Notes: a model not told the origin generated them from the letters alone. 64,000 nt of DNA from Paenibacillus sp. ACRRX (GCF_022346885.1 NZ_JAKRNK010000004.1:372001-436000); one strand, 5' to 3'. Shown: positions 53,758 to 62,998, counted from the stretch's first letter. Numbers and translations: made by a program.

Positions 53758-53910
53758 ATCTGAGCCATTCCTTTTCTGTACGCCACCGTACATATCATTT
53801 ATTTCCATTATATCTCTGCGGGATGTCATTTTCAAGACATGTGTACGAATACGACTTGATGATGGATGGCAATCGCGATTAAGCTGTGCAAACACTTTAT
53901 GCTCATAAAA

Positions 53911-53953
53911 AAGAACCTCCTATTCCACAAAATTTGTGGGTCAGAAGGTTCTT
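53911..53953 (-). terminator. Terminator of the M23 peptidase gene
   Basis: Outer AAGAACCT with AGGTTCTT and inner CCACAAA with TTTGTGG make a long stem; on the minus strand TTTTTT follows. Confidence 0.8.
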
Positions 53954-54028
53954 CTGCTCTTCTATAGAGCGCTCTGAATCTCATCAGATGTCTTAAATTA
54001 TAGAAAATCCCTGCGAATTACATGTCGC

Positions 54029-55051
54029 TTAAGGTGCTTTTATCGTCGTTCCTTGCACGTAATCATCTGCGTCTTTCCACTGGACACGGATTGATTTGGA
54101 GGTAAACAGATCAACTCCGTCCGACACTTGGAAATGAAGGTGCGCTTCGCTGGAATTGCCTGAGTTCCCGCATTTTCCAAGATCATCACCGGCCTTCACG
54201 ACGTCCCCCACCTGCACAAGCGCTGAACCTTTTTGTAGATGTGCGTAGAAGCTGAATTCTCCGTTGCCATGATCAATGATCACATGATTGCCAGCAGGCT
54301 GTGCACTGTTCATTACACCTACAGGCACATTGTCCGCTATATCATTTACAACCGCCACAACTTTACCTCCAGCAGCAGCTAAAATCGGTTGGCCAAAAGC
54401 ATAATAACTTTCATTTTTCGAAACATCGCCCTTATAGCTGTACCCGTTCTTCTCCATCACAATGTCATAGGCATAGCGCTGCGTTTCATGTTCGTAATGA
54501 TAGTTAACCAAAGCATTCGTTCCGCCCCAAAAGGTGAACCAATTGCCATGGAAGGGCAGTTGGAACTTCGTTTTTGTACGCTTAGCATCAGTCTGCGGAT
54601 ATTTTTGTAACGGCTTAAACAAAATACTGTGAATGGTGTGCTTGCTGTCAAAGATAGCCTCTACACCTTTATCACCTTTGCTGCTCACCCACGCATATCT
54701 TTGGAGACCGTTCACTGGCAACTTAGAAGACAGTTTGTAAGATCCAGCGCCTTTATGGAACGGGATACCAACTTTCTTAAACTCATTTAACGGAATCTGT
54801 TTTTTTAATGCCGCGCTAAGTTGTTTATAAATACGCTCGTATTTCTCTTGCAGCAGCAGCTTTGGCAGTTGGTCGGGTGTAAATAAAGCTGGTTTGCTTG
54901 GTACGGCTTTATTTTGTTGTGTAGACGCTTTTGCTGGTGAGCCGGAATTCGTAGTGTTGGACGCTCCTGCAAAAACTGTCATTGAGCCGGCAGATAAGGC
55001 ACAAATCAAACTTAAGAGAACGATATTCCGTTTCATTGTTCGATTATTCAT
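54029..55051 (-). CDS. Secreted M23 family metallopeptidase
   Basis: This 340-residue protein has a signal peptide (about 1-28). A DUF3887-like alpha/beta domain follows (about 60-145; EKYERIYKQLSAALKKQIPL), then a C-terminal LytM/M23 domain. Zinc ligands are visible around HVIIDHGNGEFSFYAHLQKG and the late HLHF motif (SSEAHLHFQV). It should cut peptide cross-links of peptidoglycan or bind them. The start at ATG 55051 is chosen over GTG/ATG codons lying too close to AAAGGAG. Confidence 0.9.
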   Translation of the reverse strand: MNNRTMKRNIVLLSLICALSAGSMTVFAGASNTTNSGSPAKASTQQNKAVPSKPALFTPDQLPKLLLQEKYERIYKQLSAALKKQIPLNEFKKVGIPFHKGAGSYKLSSKLPVNGLQRYAWVSSKGDKGVEAIFDSKHTIHSILFKPLQKYPQTDAKRTKTKFQLPFHGNWFTFWGGTNALVNYHYEHETQRYAYDIVMEKNGYSYKGDVSKNESYYAFGQPILAAAGGKVVAVVNDIADNVPVGVMNSAQPAGNHVIIDHGNGEFSFYAHLQKGSALVQVGDVVKAGDDLGKCGNSGNSSEAHLHFQVSDGVDLFTSKSIRVQWKDADDYVQGTTIKAP

Positions 55052-55154
55052 ACAATCCATCACTCCTTTTATGTCTATATAAGGAGTGTAGACGACGTAG
55101 TTTATCGGGTATGAAACGGAAGTTTAACGGAACCTTAATTCGATCTGAAACAAC

Positions 55155-55637
55155 TTAACTGTTCACTCGTGTAAAGCCTTCCTCCTGCAAATAGTCAACC
55201 GCTTCCTCATATGTTTCAAATACCGTGTCTAGATTTAAACCTGCATAGACATACCACATCTGGTCTTCATCTTCAAAACATAGGGTAAGCATATGCTTAT
55301 CAGCATCCAGCCACCGTTCTTCTGTAGTTTGTACAACCGGTTCTGCTGGTGTTGATGGCGTGCCAGCCAGCGAGCGGATCGAATTTGTGATCAGCGTCCT
55401 CAATTCATCTGCGCTTAAGTCACGAATATTTACCATGCCTTTGTCGTCTGTAGCATAGCCTTTGATATGGCCGGCATAAACAAATCCATTGCCATTTGGA
55501 TGCAGATGGTACACCACTGTCTTCTTATCGTAAACACTTTGCTCATAATGATAATTCATACGTCCAAGTGATACTGACTTCCGCTGCAATTCAGGGAATG
55601 AATCCGCTATCGCCGATTTTTGTTCAAAGCTGAGCAT
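55155..55637 (-). CDS. Hypothetical cytoplasmic protein
   Basis: This 160-residue protein has no signal peptide. The N-terminal half has alternating strands (MNYHYEQSVYDKKTVVYHLH, GFVYAGHIKGY), then a Pro-rich linker (about 92-102). The acidic C-terminal half has YEEAVDYLQEEGFTRV. I recognise no family. Codon use and composition look normal for the region. Confidence 0.6.
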   Translation of the reverse strand: MLSFEQKSAIADSFPELQRKSVSLGRMNYHYEQSVYDKKTVVYHLHPNGNGFVYAGHIKGYATDDKGMVNIRDLSADELRTLITNSIRSLAGTPSTPAEPVVQTTEERWLDADKHMLTLCFEDEDQMWYVYAGLNLDTVFETYEEAVDYLQEEGFTRVNS

Positions 55638-55888
55638 GTACGTTCCTCCATGTAACTAGATTAATACCGTGTATTATACCATAGCCTCAAAGCTCACCTA
55701 CATTCTGTAGAACTGCTTCTTGGCTGTCAGTAACCTGATTGATGAGGCATCGCTCTTCTACAAGGACTCGCCCCACATATATACATTGCTGTCCTTGAAT
55801 TTCAGCTAAAACCCTCGAGCATTCGCCGCCCCCTGTCCCTTTTTTATGAATATCATAACTGTACAGTCAGTACAAAAGGAGACAATAC

Positions 55889-56080
55889 GTGATGCTCCAG
55901 CAATCAAAAGTAAAAACATTTAAATACCGTGTTGGCAAAAACAAGTACCTTGTCATTAAAATATACCAGTCAGCAACTGCAAAAGCCGTTCACGGGAATG
56001 CATTGGCTAGTAATGCCATTAATTTAAAAATTTTTAAAGCTATTCAGAAAAGGAGAAAGAAGCGGTATTTGCAAGGTTAA
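55889..56080 (+). CDS. Small basic protein sharing a GNAxAxNA motif (first of pair)
   Basis: This 63-residue protein is basic. Its N-terminal beta part is KVKTFKYRVGKNKYLVIKI, followed by QSATAKAVHGNALASNAINL and a Lys/Arg-rich end (KRRKKRYLQG). AAAGGAG lies 7 bases before the GTG; the following ATG is an alternative. The next gene, 24 bases on, has a related QSASAS...GNAFAINA segment, so the two may have a common origin or target. Family unknown. Confidence 0.6.
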   Translation: MMLQQSKVKTFKYRVGKNKYLVIKIYQSATAKAVHGNALASNAINLKIFKAIQKRRKKRYLQG

Positions 56081-56104
56081 TATTGTAGTAAGGAGTGAAG
56101 AAAG

Positions 56105-56263
56105 ATGTCCAAAGTCCAAAGAAAAACGCGTACCAGGGAAGGTTCTAACCGTGTAAATGTCAAACAGTCGGCTAGCGCAAGCACAGGTCAAGGTGGAAAT
56201 GCATTTGCGATAAATGCATCAGATGTAGGTGTAGTAAGAACAGATATTAGACCTAAAAAGTAA
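56105..56263 (+). CDS. Small protein sharing a GNAxAxNA motif (second of pair)
   Basis: This 52-residue protein has a basic N-terminus (MSKVQRKTRTREGSNRVNVK) followed by QSASASTGQGGNAFAINASD and a charged end (VVRTDIRPKK). AAGGAG lies 8 bases before the ATG. The middle matches the upstream protein at QSA-x-A...GNA-x-A-x-NA. The spacing of Gln, Gly, Asn and Ala recalls curlin amyloid repeats, but this is a weak likeness. A terminator follows. Confidence 0.6.
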   Translation: MSKVQRKTRTREGSNRVNVKQSASASTGQGGNAFAINASDVGVVRTDIRPKK

Positions 56264-56288
56264 ATGTCGTAAGGTATTAAATTGAAAA

Positions 56289-56315
56289 GAAGACATCCTT
56301 CATCCGGATGTCTTC
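56289..56315 (+). terminator. Terminator of the small-protein pair
   Basis: GAAGACATCC and GGATGTCTTC form a perfect ten-base stem with a seven-base loop; a T-rich tract follows. Confidence 0.75.
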
Positions 56316-56491
56316 GTCGATATTTTTAGCTTACTAATGTGATTATTTGCCTCTTCCTACACTGCGAGCTCAAAGTCACTAAACGATATTGCCAATTAGG
56401 CATAACAATAAGGTGATCGGCACTGCAAAAAACAGAGGTACAGCTTACGGTTATAGCATGGCAGAACACTATGGAACTAACCCCCTTAACA

Positions 56492-56698
56492 TCAAGGTAA
56501 ATAGGACAGCAGCAGTGTAATAAGTACTACTAATATCAATCCAATCAGCAGCTTGGTGATCGATAACCATAACTCATCTAGGTATTAGGCTATAGACCCG
56601 GTAAAGATTTCAACGGTAGAAGCTTATTCCCCCATAAAGCATGCGCCGATTGTTAACGCCCACAAGAAGGTATCTGCTGTCCGCTCCCTTTGCCTCAT
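56492..56698 (-). pseudogene. Small membrane protein gene with two internal stops
   Basis: From ATG at 56698 one frame of 68 codons reads MRQRERTADTFLWALTIGA, then TAA, then ASTVEIFTGSIA, then a second TAA. It ends with YLDELWLSITKLLIGLILVV and a further hydrophobic stretch to TGA at 56494-56492. The frame is kept throughout, and both breaks are TAA, so simple substitutions are likely. The membrane helices suggest a former small membrane protein. Family unknown. The rest of 56316-57254 holds nothing else I can support. Confidence 0.4.
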
Positions 56699-57254
56699 TT
56701 TCCATCTTCTACACCAGCTTCTTCGAATGGGCTCCCTATTTCATACATATAAAATTATGAAACTGTGCCTCTTTAAACGATCGGTATTCCGTCCATTTTT
56801 CGTTTTGATGCATCACTGCACCGATAAGAACGGCGAGTAGTCTTTTTTACCTGTTTTTTAAAAATAGTTAAAAATATTTAACATTCGACATTGTTCGACA
56901 CATTTTTCACTGGCATGTTGGCTAAATTGTGGTAATATAAATGAAAACTAAAAAATTGCTAAAGATTATGAACGAACAACCTGCGTAAATTTTCGAATGA
57001 CCACCAACTTCTCCGTACATACAAGAACTTGCTTCTTTCTGCGGACTACTTACCTAAGTTAAGGAACATCTCATTTACTCACAAGTCTAATGTGTATCCT
57101 CATCAGAAATGCCTACCTGAAATTTTTGCACATCCACCATGTTGAGACCATTCCTGCATCTCCCAAGATTACGCAAACGCAGCCATTTCTTGCAACCTGA
57201 ACAGAGGTATTGAGGGCATATCGACGTCTCGCGCATGCAAAGGAGGTAAGGATA

Positions 57255-58319
57255 ATGTATCAAGGATTGCCAATGTGGCAAAAGCTGTACATGCATGTCA
57301 AATGGTTTACTACTGACCAAGAGTGGACGCCTCAAGCAATCAACAAAGTGATAACCCCTACATTTTTGTTCTGGCTTTGCTTTACTGTAGCAGTGCTTCT
57401 CCTGACTGCAATCTTTAATGAGTCTATTGATCGTATTGGTATCGTTCGCAAGGTACATTCTTCACTCAATAGTTTAAAGCGCTTTCAACAACTTGTCCTT
57501 CGTGTCGGCCTGGGACTTGGACTTATCTTGCAACTATTTACCGGAACTTATCTTGCTCCTACGCTCGTATCCAACGATTGGTGGGTATATGCGGTACTTG
57601 TAGTGGCGATCCTTGGACTCCTGCATCGGAAGAGCCTCTTCGTTAGTGGAGCAGCACTGACTACCCTATATATTAAAGCGCTTACTACTTATGGTCTGTT
57701 CCATGCACTGGATTATATGTTCTATCTCGGCATTATGTATTATTTGTTTGTAGCTGAAACCAGATGGTATCGAACGGCAATTCCTGTGCTCTATATTTGT
57801 ACAGGACTCTCTCTCGCTTGGCTCGCTATGGAGAAGATGACACTAGCTAAGCTTGCTTGTTCTTTAATGCATGAGTATGGTTTGCCAACGCTCGGTTTTA
57901 CCGTGGAAGACTTCGTGCTAATTAGTGCTTTTATCGAGATGGGTCTTGCGTGGGCGTTTATCGTCGGACTTATGAATCGATTTACAGCATTGCTGCTAAC
58001 GGGAGTCTTTCTGGCCACAACCACCGTGTTTGGCTTCACAGAGATCGTTGGACACACTGTCGTCCATACATTGTTGATTATTTTCTTGATCGTTGGACGA
58101 GAGGATAGGAAGATTTTGTTCGAGTTTAAGCAAACATCAAAACTGCGTTACACCTTCGTTGCCGTAAACTTCTGCGTGATGTTGTTCGGCATGATGCTCG
58201 TTTACGTCTGGATGGGGCAGCCTGCCAATGGATTTGTCGTACAAAATCATTCGGTAATTACAAATCACTCCATTCCACATGCAGCTAATACAAGTCCAGC
58301 GAGCACTCCTCATCATTAA
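57255..58319 (+). CDS. DoxX-like multi-pass membrane protein with His-rich tail
   Basis: This 354-residue protein has about eight to nine membrane helices. A DoxX-like pattern is visible in RVGLGLGLILQLFTGTYLAP and EMGLAWAFIVGLMNRF. The C-terminal 30 residues outside the membrane are His-rich (NHSVITNHSIPHAANTS, ending HH), which could bind metal. AAAGGAGG lies 7 bases before the ATG at 57255; an earlier in-frame ATG at 57210 has no site. Specific role unknown. Confidence 0.75.
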   Translation: MYQGLPMWQKLYMHVKWFTTDQEWTPQAINKVITPTFLFWLCFTVAVLLLTAIFNESIDRIGIVRKVHSSLNSLKRFQQLVLRVGLGLGLILQLFTGTYLAPTLVSNDWWVYAVLVVAILGLLHRKSLFVSGAALTTLYIKALTTYGLFHALDYMFYLGIMYYLFVAETRWYRTAIPVLYICTGLSLAWLAMEKMTLAKLACSLMHEYGLPTLGFTVEDFVLISAFIEMGLAWAFIVGLMNRFTALLLTGVFLATTTVFGFTEIVGHTVVHTLLIIFLIVGREDRKILFEFKQTSKLRYTFVAVNFCVMLFGMMLVYVWMGQPANGFVVQNHSVITNHSIPHAANTSPASTPHH

Positions 58320-58403
58320 CAACTTGTTTCCCATATGACAAATGATAAGCGCTATCATTTAAAGTTTCTCATGGGTTGGCTGGTTCGAGCATACCGATGG
58401 AGT

Positions 58404-58473
58404 GGATGTTGCAATCTGCAACATCCTTGATGCAGCCGAAGAATAGTTAGAGGACGTCCATTGTAGACGTCCT
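58404..58473. terminator. Two strong hairpins between convergent genes
   Basis: The first (GGATGTTGCA with TGCAACATCC, three-base loop) is at 58404-58426. The second (AGGACGTC with GACGTCCT) is at 58451-58473. Together they likely end both the DoxX-like and esterase transcripts. Confidence 0.65.
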
Positions 58474-58499
58474 TCTAACCACAGCTAACTATCCCTTTT

Positions 58500-59357
58500 T
58501 TATTCAGGTCTAAGGGCAAACCGTAAGGAGCGATTAATAAATACAGGCAGCACCGAAATATGTCCCTCTCCCTCAAACTCTTTGAACTCCACTTGAAAGT
58601 GTGGATACGACAGACCAGATAAACGTTGGGCAAAAGCATTTACCTTTTCAATATGACCCGTAAAATGCCCTTTCTCATTCTCACCTGCTCCAATCAATAG
58701 CCTAATGTGATGCTCGCTTTGTGCCAGATCAGCCGTAAATTGCTGCTCATGTGCGAGAAACTCTGCCTCATTCCAATGAACGGACGGACTGCCCGACAAA
58801 TAATTTTCGAACAATCCTGGCTTCGCAAACATCGCATAAAGAACAAACAATCCACCTAGAGAATGCCCAAATATCGATTGTCTCGAGGCATCTACTTGGT
58901 ATCGCTCTTGAATATCGGGCAAAAGCTCCTCTGCAATAAACTGCAGAAAGGCTGCGGCCCCTCCCTCTTTATACGGCTTCGTTCCATCCGCTTTAAGGTT
59001 GTAAGGACTCGTACCGGCAATCGTATAATCACAGTAGCGTTCTGGAGAGAAAGGTCCTTCCGTTTCATATCCGATGCCGACTACAATTGCAGGGATCACG
59101 CCGCTCTTATCCGGATTACGGCCTTGTAATCTTGCCGTCTCCACCATCGTGCAAAATACAGAATTGCCGTCAAGCATATAAATGACAGGATAACCGGCAG
59201 CAGGAGGCCCCTCGGCGGGCACTGCCACTTGAATATGATACTTACGATTCTCTGCTCGCGAGCGAACAAACCACTGCTCAGAGCCTGGAATCTGCACAGG
59301 GACTCGCTTATTGCCTTCAACAGCCTGTGCGCCTTCTATGCTTGTCTCGTAAGGCAT
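58500..59357 (-). CDS. Esterase of the enterochelin/bacillibactin esterase type
   Basis: This 285-residue alpha/beta hydrolase belongs to the PF00756 putative-esterase group that includes IroE and BesA, which release iron from trilactone siderophores. Visible are PVIYMLDGNSVF, the nucleophile elbow FGHSLGGLF, and the late His in EGEGHISVLP. A Fur-box-like sequence lies about 20 bases upstream of its start, supporting iron control. No siderophore synthesis genes occur in this window. The substrate is inferred. Confidence 0.82.
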   Translation of the reverse strand: MPYETSIEGAQAVEGNKRVPVQIPGSEQWFVRSRAENRKYHIQVAVPAEGPPAAGYPVIYMLDGNSVFCTMVETARLQGRNPDKSGVIPAIVVGIGYETEGPFSPERYCDYTIAGTSPYNLKADGTKPYKEGGAAAFLQFIAEELLPDIQERYQVDASRQSIFGHSLGGLFVLYAMFAKPGLFENYLSGSPSVHWNEAEFLAHEQQFTADLAQSEHHIRLLIGAGENEKGHFTGHIEKVNAFAQRLSGLSYPHFQVEFKEFEGEGHISVLPVFINRSLRFALRPE

Positions 59358-59376
59358 ATCTTCATTTCCTCCCCAT

Positions 59377-59391
59377 TGAAAATAGTTCTCA
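59377..59391. promoter_or_regulatory. Possible Fur box upstream of the esterase
   Basis: TGAAAATAGTTCTCA agrees with the 7-1-7 Fur consensus TGATAATNATTATCA at 11 of 14 positions. The 330 bases between it and the MarR gene hold no gene I can support. Confidence 0.45.
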
Positions 59392-59718
59392 CTATTAAAT
59401 GATTATATGATAATGTGCAGTGCGGTCACCATGGACGTTATTCTGTTCTACGCATGGACAAATTTCCGTGATCAGTTTCCTCAGTTTCCTTTAGCTCATC
59501 CTCTCCTTCTATACGAGTTCTCCTGTTATGGACCCGACATTTCATTGTGCCAACAATTTCTATCACGACAAATAATCCCCTTGGGCAATACCTGAAAGTC
59601 CATCCACAAGCGATGACTTTACATGGCCTGCCACAAGGGGAGCACATGATAGTAACGAGCAAAATAACCTTATGAGCGGCATGTTTACCCATCATTCTCG
59701 TCTACATTCTTGTTCAGC

Positions 59719-60144
59719 TTATAAATCTTTGACATTGTTATACATGACGGAAAGGATTCGTCTAAAAGTCTCCACCTCTTCTTCCGACAGTCCTTCAATC
59801 GTTTTCTGATATGCTTCTATAGAAGGAGCAAGAATCTCTTCTTTGACGTCTCTTCCTTTATCGGTTAAATACACGCGTAAAGATCTACGATCCGTCTCAT
59901 GCGTGACCCGATAAATAAAACTCTTTTTCTCTAGTTTAAACAGCATACGTGCAATATTAGTCTGATCTTTGCACAATCGTTCCGCAAGTTCCTTCTGGGT
60001 AATCCCTTCATTTTCCCATAACACAACTAGTATTTCCCATTGATCAACGGTAATGTCAAAGGGATTAACTACCTTCTGATAATAATTGTTAAGCTTTAAA
60101 TCTGCCCGATGGACAATAACACCGATATACTTTTCTAATTCCAA
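59719..60144 (-). CDS. MarR family transcriptional regulator
   Basis: This 141-residue protein has a MarR winged helix (GITQKELAERLCKDQTNIAR, then MLFKLEKKSFIYRVTHETDR). TTG at 60144 has GGGGG 6 bases upstream. It lies downstream of the glycosyltransferase but has its own consensus promoter. The same operator sequence covers that promoter and the MFS promoter, so it probably represses itself and the export cluster. Confidence 0.92.
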   Translation of the reverse strand: MELEKYIGVIVHRADLKLNNYYQKVVNPFDITVDQWEILVVLWENEGITQKELAERLCKDQTNIARMLFKLEKKSFIYRVTHETDRRSLRVYLTDKGRDVKEEILAPSIEAYQKTIEGLSEEEVETFRRILSVMYNNVKDL

Positions 60145-60173
60145 TGTGAGCCCCCGAATTCATAAACTAATAA

Positions 60174-60216
60174 TAGTTGCTACGACCATTATAGGTATCA
60201 ACCTGTATCGTGTCAA
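60174..60216 (-). promoter_or_regulatory. Consensus marR promoter with overlapping operator
   Basis: On the minus strand TTGACA (60216-60211) and TATAAT (60193-60188) are exactly 17 bases apart. TAGTTGCTACGACCA (plus strand 60174-60188) overlaps the -10 box and matches the operators at 62999 and 63084. Confidence 0.75.
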
Positions 60217-60259
60217 TGAAGGGAGATGGCCCAAATTGCTTATGGCAGTGGTACTACAG

Positions 60260-61501
60260 CTATTCTTGAGTGGAAGAGACCGTGCGAAGTCGTGATCCGC
60301 CCATACGATTCATGACTTCGATCGCAGCCTGCTTATACCCGCCAGCTTGACGTAATGTCTCCCCTATCACGTGAGCCTGCTGCCTGTAAGATGGATCGTG
60401 CAGAACCTCTAACAATGCGGCTTTCAAGCTCTCCGGTGTAAGCTCCCGCTTATCCACAACCACACCGGCCCCAAGTTCCTGTACTCGCCTAGCCACCATT
60501 GGCTGGTCAGAAGTTAGTGGAATAGTTACTAAAGGCACATTAAAATACAAAGCCTCACTTGTGCTGTTCATGCCAGCATGGGTTATAAAAGCATCTACCT
60601 GCTGCAGCACCTCTAACTGTGGAATGTATGGTCTTACAATAAAATTGTCTGGGATAAGATCAGCCACCGATGTCAAATCCGTATCTTTGCCTGAAGATAA
60701 AATAAATTGAATCGGCAACTCTTGAAAGGCCGAGAAACATAACTTGTAAAAGTTAAGGTCTCTATTTAATATGGTGCCCATCGAAATGTAAACGGTATGC
60801 TTGTACTGTTCGTGGGAAGTTTCGAATGAAAATGTTGGAGCATCTGCACGAGGGACGATGGAGGGACCTGTGAATACAAAGCTGTCATCCAGCTTATCCA
60901 CCTGCGGTTGGAAATACCTGCTCGTATACACAATCTTAATTTGCCCAAAATGCTTGACGATTTCATCCACTGGTGGAGTGGCCACCTGAAACTTGGTAGC
61001 TAACTGCTGAGACAGCTCCTCGATTACACTATAAAGCTGCTTCATTTCCTCGGTGTCTTCATAAGATCCTTTACTTAATCCTAAGGGCTCAGCAAAAGCG
61101 AAGGAAGCTATCGAGCATGCCGCTGGTATACCTAGTCTTTCAGAAACAACCTGCCCTCCCCATCCCATTAAAGAATCGTATATCATATAGTCATATTCGC
61201 CCTGCTCAACGGCGTCCAGCACATGTGGAACCATTCGTTCAACAAGTCCTCTAAGTATCATGTAGATAAATTGGTTGGGATGCTTAAACTCAATTGGCTT
61301 TAAATCCGGGTCGTCTGAAAAGGCCTGTCTGTCAAAATGGAACGTTATGAATTTGGCACCCGTCTGTTCTACACGAGTACGGAATTCTTCAGTACAAGCG
61401 TAAATGACTTCCTCACCGCTATCCACCAATTGCTTAACCAAACCTAAAGATGGGTTAACATGTCCCTCCGCAGGCATCATTACAACTAACACACGTGCCA
61501 T
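60260..61501 (-). CDS. MGT-type UDP-glycosyltransferase
   Basis: This 413-residue GT1-family enzyme resembles macrolide glycosyltransferases and B. subtilis YjiC. Visible are the N-terminal VVMMPAEGHVNPSLGLVKQL, and the C-terminal sugar-donor motif THAGMNSTSEALYFNVPLVT with DQPMVARRVQELG. It transfers glucose from UDP-glucose to hydrophobic acceptors such as macrolides or flavonoids, often inactivating them. ATG at 61501 has GGAGG 8 bases upstream. It follows the MFS gene by 32 bases, so both form an operon. Confidence 0.92.
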   Translation of the reverse strand: MARVLVVMMPAEGHVNPSLGLVKQLVDSGEEVIYACTEEFRTRVEQTGAKFITFHFDRQAFSDDPDLKPIEFKHPNQFIYMILRGLVERMVPHVLDAVEQGEYDYMIYDSLMGWGGQVVSERLGIPAACSIASFAFAEPLGLSKGSYEDTEEMKQLYSVIEELSQQLATKFQVATPPVDEIVKHFGQIKIVYTSRYFQPQVDKLDDSFVFTGPSIVPRADAPTFSFETSHEQYKHTVYISMGTILNRDLNFYKLCFSAFQELPIQFILSSGKDTDLTSVADLIPDNFIVRPYIPQLEVLQQVDAFITHAGMNSTSEALYFNVPLVTIPLTSDQPMVARRVQELGAGVVVDKRELTPESLKAALLEVLHDPSYRQQAHVIGETLRQAGGYKQAAIEVMNRMGGSRLRTVSSTQE

Positions 61502-61533
61502 CTTCTCCACCTCCGATAAATGTCGTCTTTTCC

Positions 61534-62898
61534 TTACATAGAATTGGGTGTACTCGAACTCCGAGCCTCTTCATAGGATTGCTTACCCTCGGCACTTCGT
61601 GTCGTAATACGGAACGATGCCAGCAAGCTTAATAGCACAAAGCATAGCTGGAGCGACAAAGCTATTAAGACGCCCGCCAAGATACCCCATTGGAACGTCT
61701 CACTTAAAGCAATAAGTGCACCGCTTAAACCTATGCTTAGTCCAATACTAAAAGAGTCGACAAATTGCAGTGTCGCAGACACTTCGCCTTCCTTCCCTGC
61801 CTGAGCGTACTGCAAAGCAATTGCCCCAGTAGTAGGGTTAGCCAACCCGACGCCAAATCCAATAATGATCTGCGACGTCAAGGCGAGAACAATCCCTCCG
61901 CTTGGTAATCCGACCGCCATGATCACAAATATGACCCCAACGATCATAATACCGATGCCATACGTCACCCTGCTTCTCCGACCGCGACCAAGGTCTCTTT
62001 CGTCAAGTTTGGATTGTACCCATGCAGCTGTTGACCAACTTAAAGCTCCCGCAGCAACAATGAGACCCGCCACTTCCTCTGATAATCCCTTCACTTGTGT
62101 AAGGGCCAAAACAACGTAACTTTCCGTCGCAAAGTAACAAGCCACATACAATGCTCTCGTAACCATCGTTGCTGGCAAGCCCTGCTTAACCTTAAACGTG
62201 CCTTCCGGAAGCAGCATCCGCAATGGCTGAATCATCATAAATACACCAGCCACCGTGAGTACAATGCCCCACCAATTGATAATCCCGCCTAAGCCAGTTA
62301 ACAGTAAACCTGTGCCAAGGGCGAGTAAGATCGCATATATTTCTTTTTTACTCCCTCGAGGAGTTGTTGATCCATTACCAGATAAATTACGAAATGAAGG
62401 GAGCGTCAAGCTTAGAGCGAGAGCAATTAGCGGCAGCACAATCCAGAACACCCATCTCCATGATACATAAGCAGCAATAAGTCCTGCTACATAGGGTCCG
62501 ATTAATGCGGGGATGACAAAGGCCATTGAAAACGCAGCTAATATCTTTGTGCGAAGGGCATCAGGATATCGCAGTGTTACGCTGTAGTACACACATGTAC
62601 TGAGGGCACCTGCCCCAAATCCTTGCAAAGCTCTGCCTGCAATCATCATGTACATATGGAAGGCAGTTGCAGCAATCACAATGCCAATAATAAAAATCGT
62701 GAAAGATAATAAAATAGAACGTAAGACACCGTGCTTGTCGAGCTGTTGGCCTATAACCATCGTGCCAATGATTTGTGACAGCAGAAACGCGCTAAATATC
62801 CAGCCATACAAATGAATACCTTGCAAGCTCTGCGCCAATGCAGGTGCAATGGTTGTAATAGCCAATCCTTCAAACGCTACAGTCGTCAAAATCAACAT
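61534..62898 (-). CDS. MFS exporter of the glycosyltransferase cluster
   Basis: This protein of at least 454 residues has MFS motifs IIGTMVIGQQLDKHGV and GRALQGFGAGALS, with about 12-14 helices. The ATG at 62898 lacks a ribosome binding site. The frame is open upstream through TNSTISIFSPPYRSLTIGI, the expected start of helix 1, toward an AGGAGG site near 62970, but contains no ATG, GTG or TTG. The true start or a small lesion is therefore unresolved. It probably exports the glycosyltransferase's toxic substrate or product. Confidence 0.85.
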   Translation of the reverse strand: MLILTTVAFEGLAITTIAPALAQSLQGIHLYGWIFSAFLLSQIIGTMVIGQQLDKHGVLRSILLSFTIFIIGIVIAATAFHMYMMIAGRALQGFGAGALSTCVYYSVTLRYPDALRTKILAAFSMAFVIPALIGPYVAGLIAAYVSWRWVFWIVLPLIALALSLTLPSFRNLSGNGSTTPRGSKKEIYAILLALGTGLLLTGLGGIINWWGIVLTVAGVFMMIQPLRMLLPEGTFKVKQGLPATMVTRALYVACYFATESYVVLALTQVKGLSEEVAGLIVAAGALSWSTAAWVQSKLDERDLGRGRRSRVTYGIGIMIVGVIFVIMAVGLPSGGIVLALTSQIIIGFGVGLANPTTGAIALQYAQAGKEGEVSATLQFVDSFSIGLSIGLSGALIALSETFQWGILAGVLIALSLQLCFVLLSLLASFRITTRSAEGKQSYEEARSSSTPNSM

Positions 62899-62998
62899 GA
62901 TGCCAATCGTTAGTGACCTGTAAGGCGGGCTGAAAATGCTTATTGTTGAGTTTGTCTCTAACCACCTCCTAAAAAATTATTATTTGTTATAACAATAC

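Noticed and set aside
56699-57254. A minus-strand fragment reading MHQNEKWTEYRSFKEAQ in the gap before the DoxX-like gene
   Set aside because: Short, without a start signal and ended by stops; may be more of a decayed gene but cannot be supported.
59438-59695. An 85-codon minus-strand frame between the esterase and MarR genes
   Set aside because: Some stretches look protein-like, but there is no convincing start signal and no recognisable motif.
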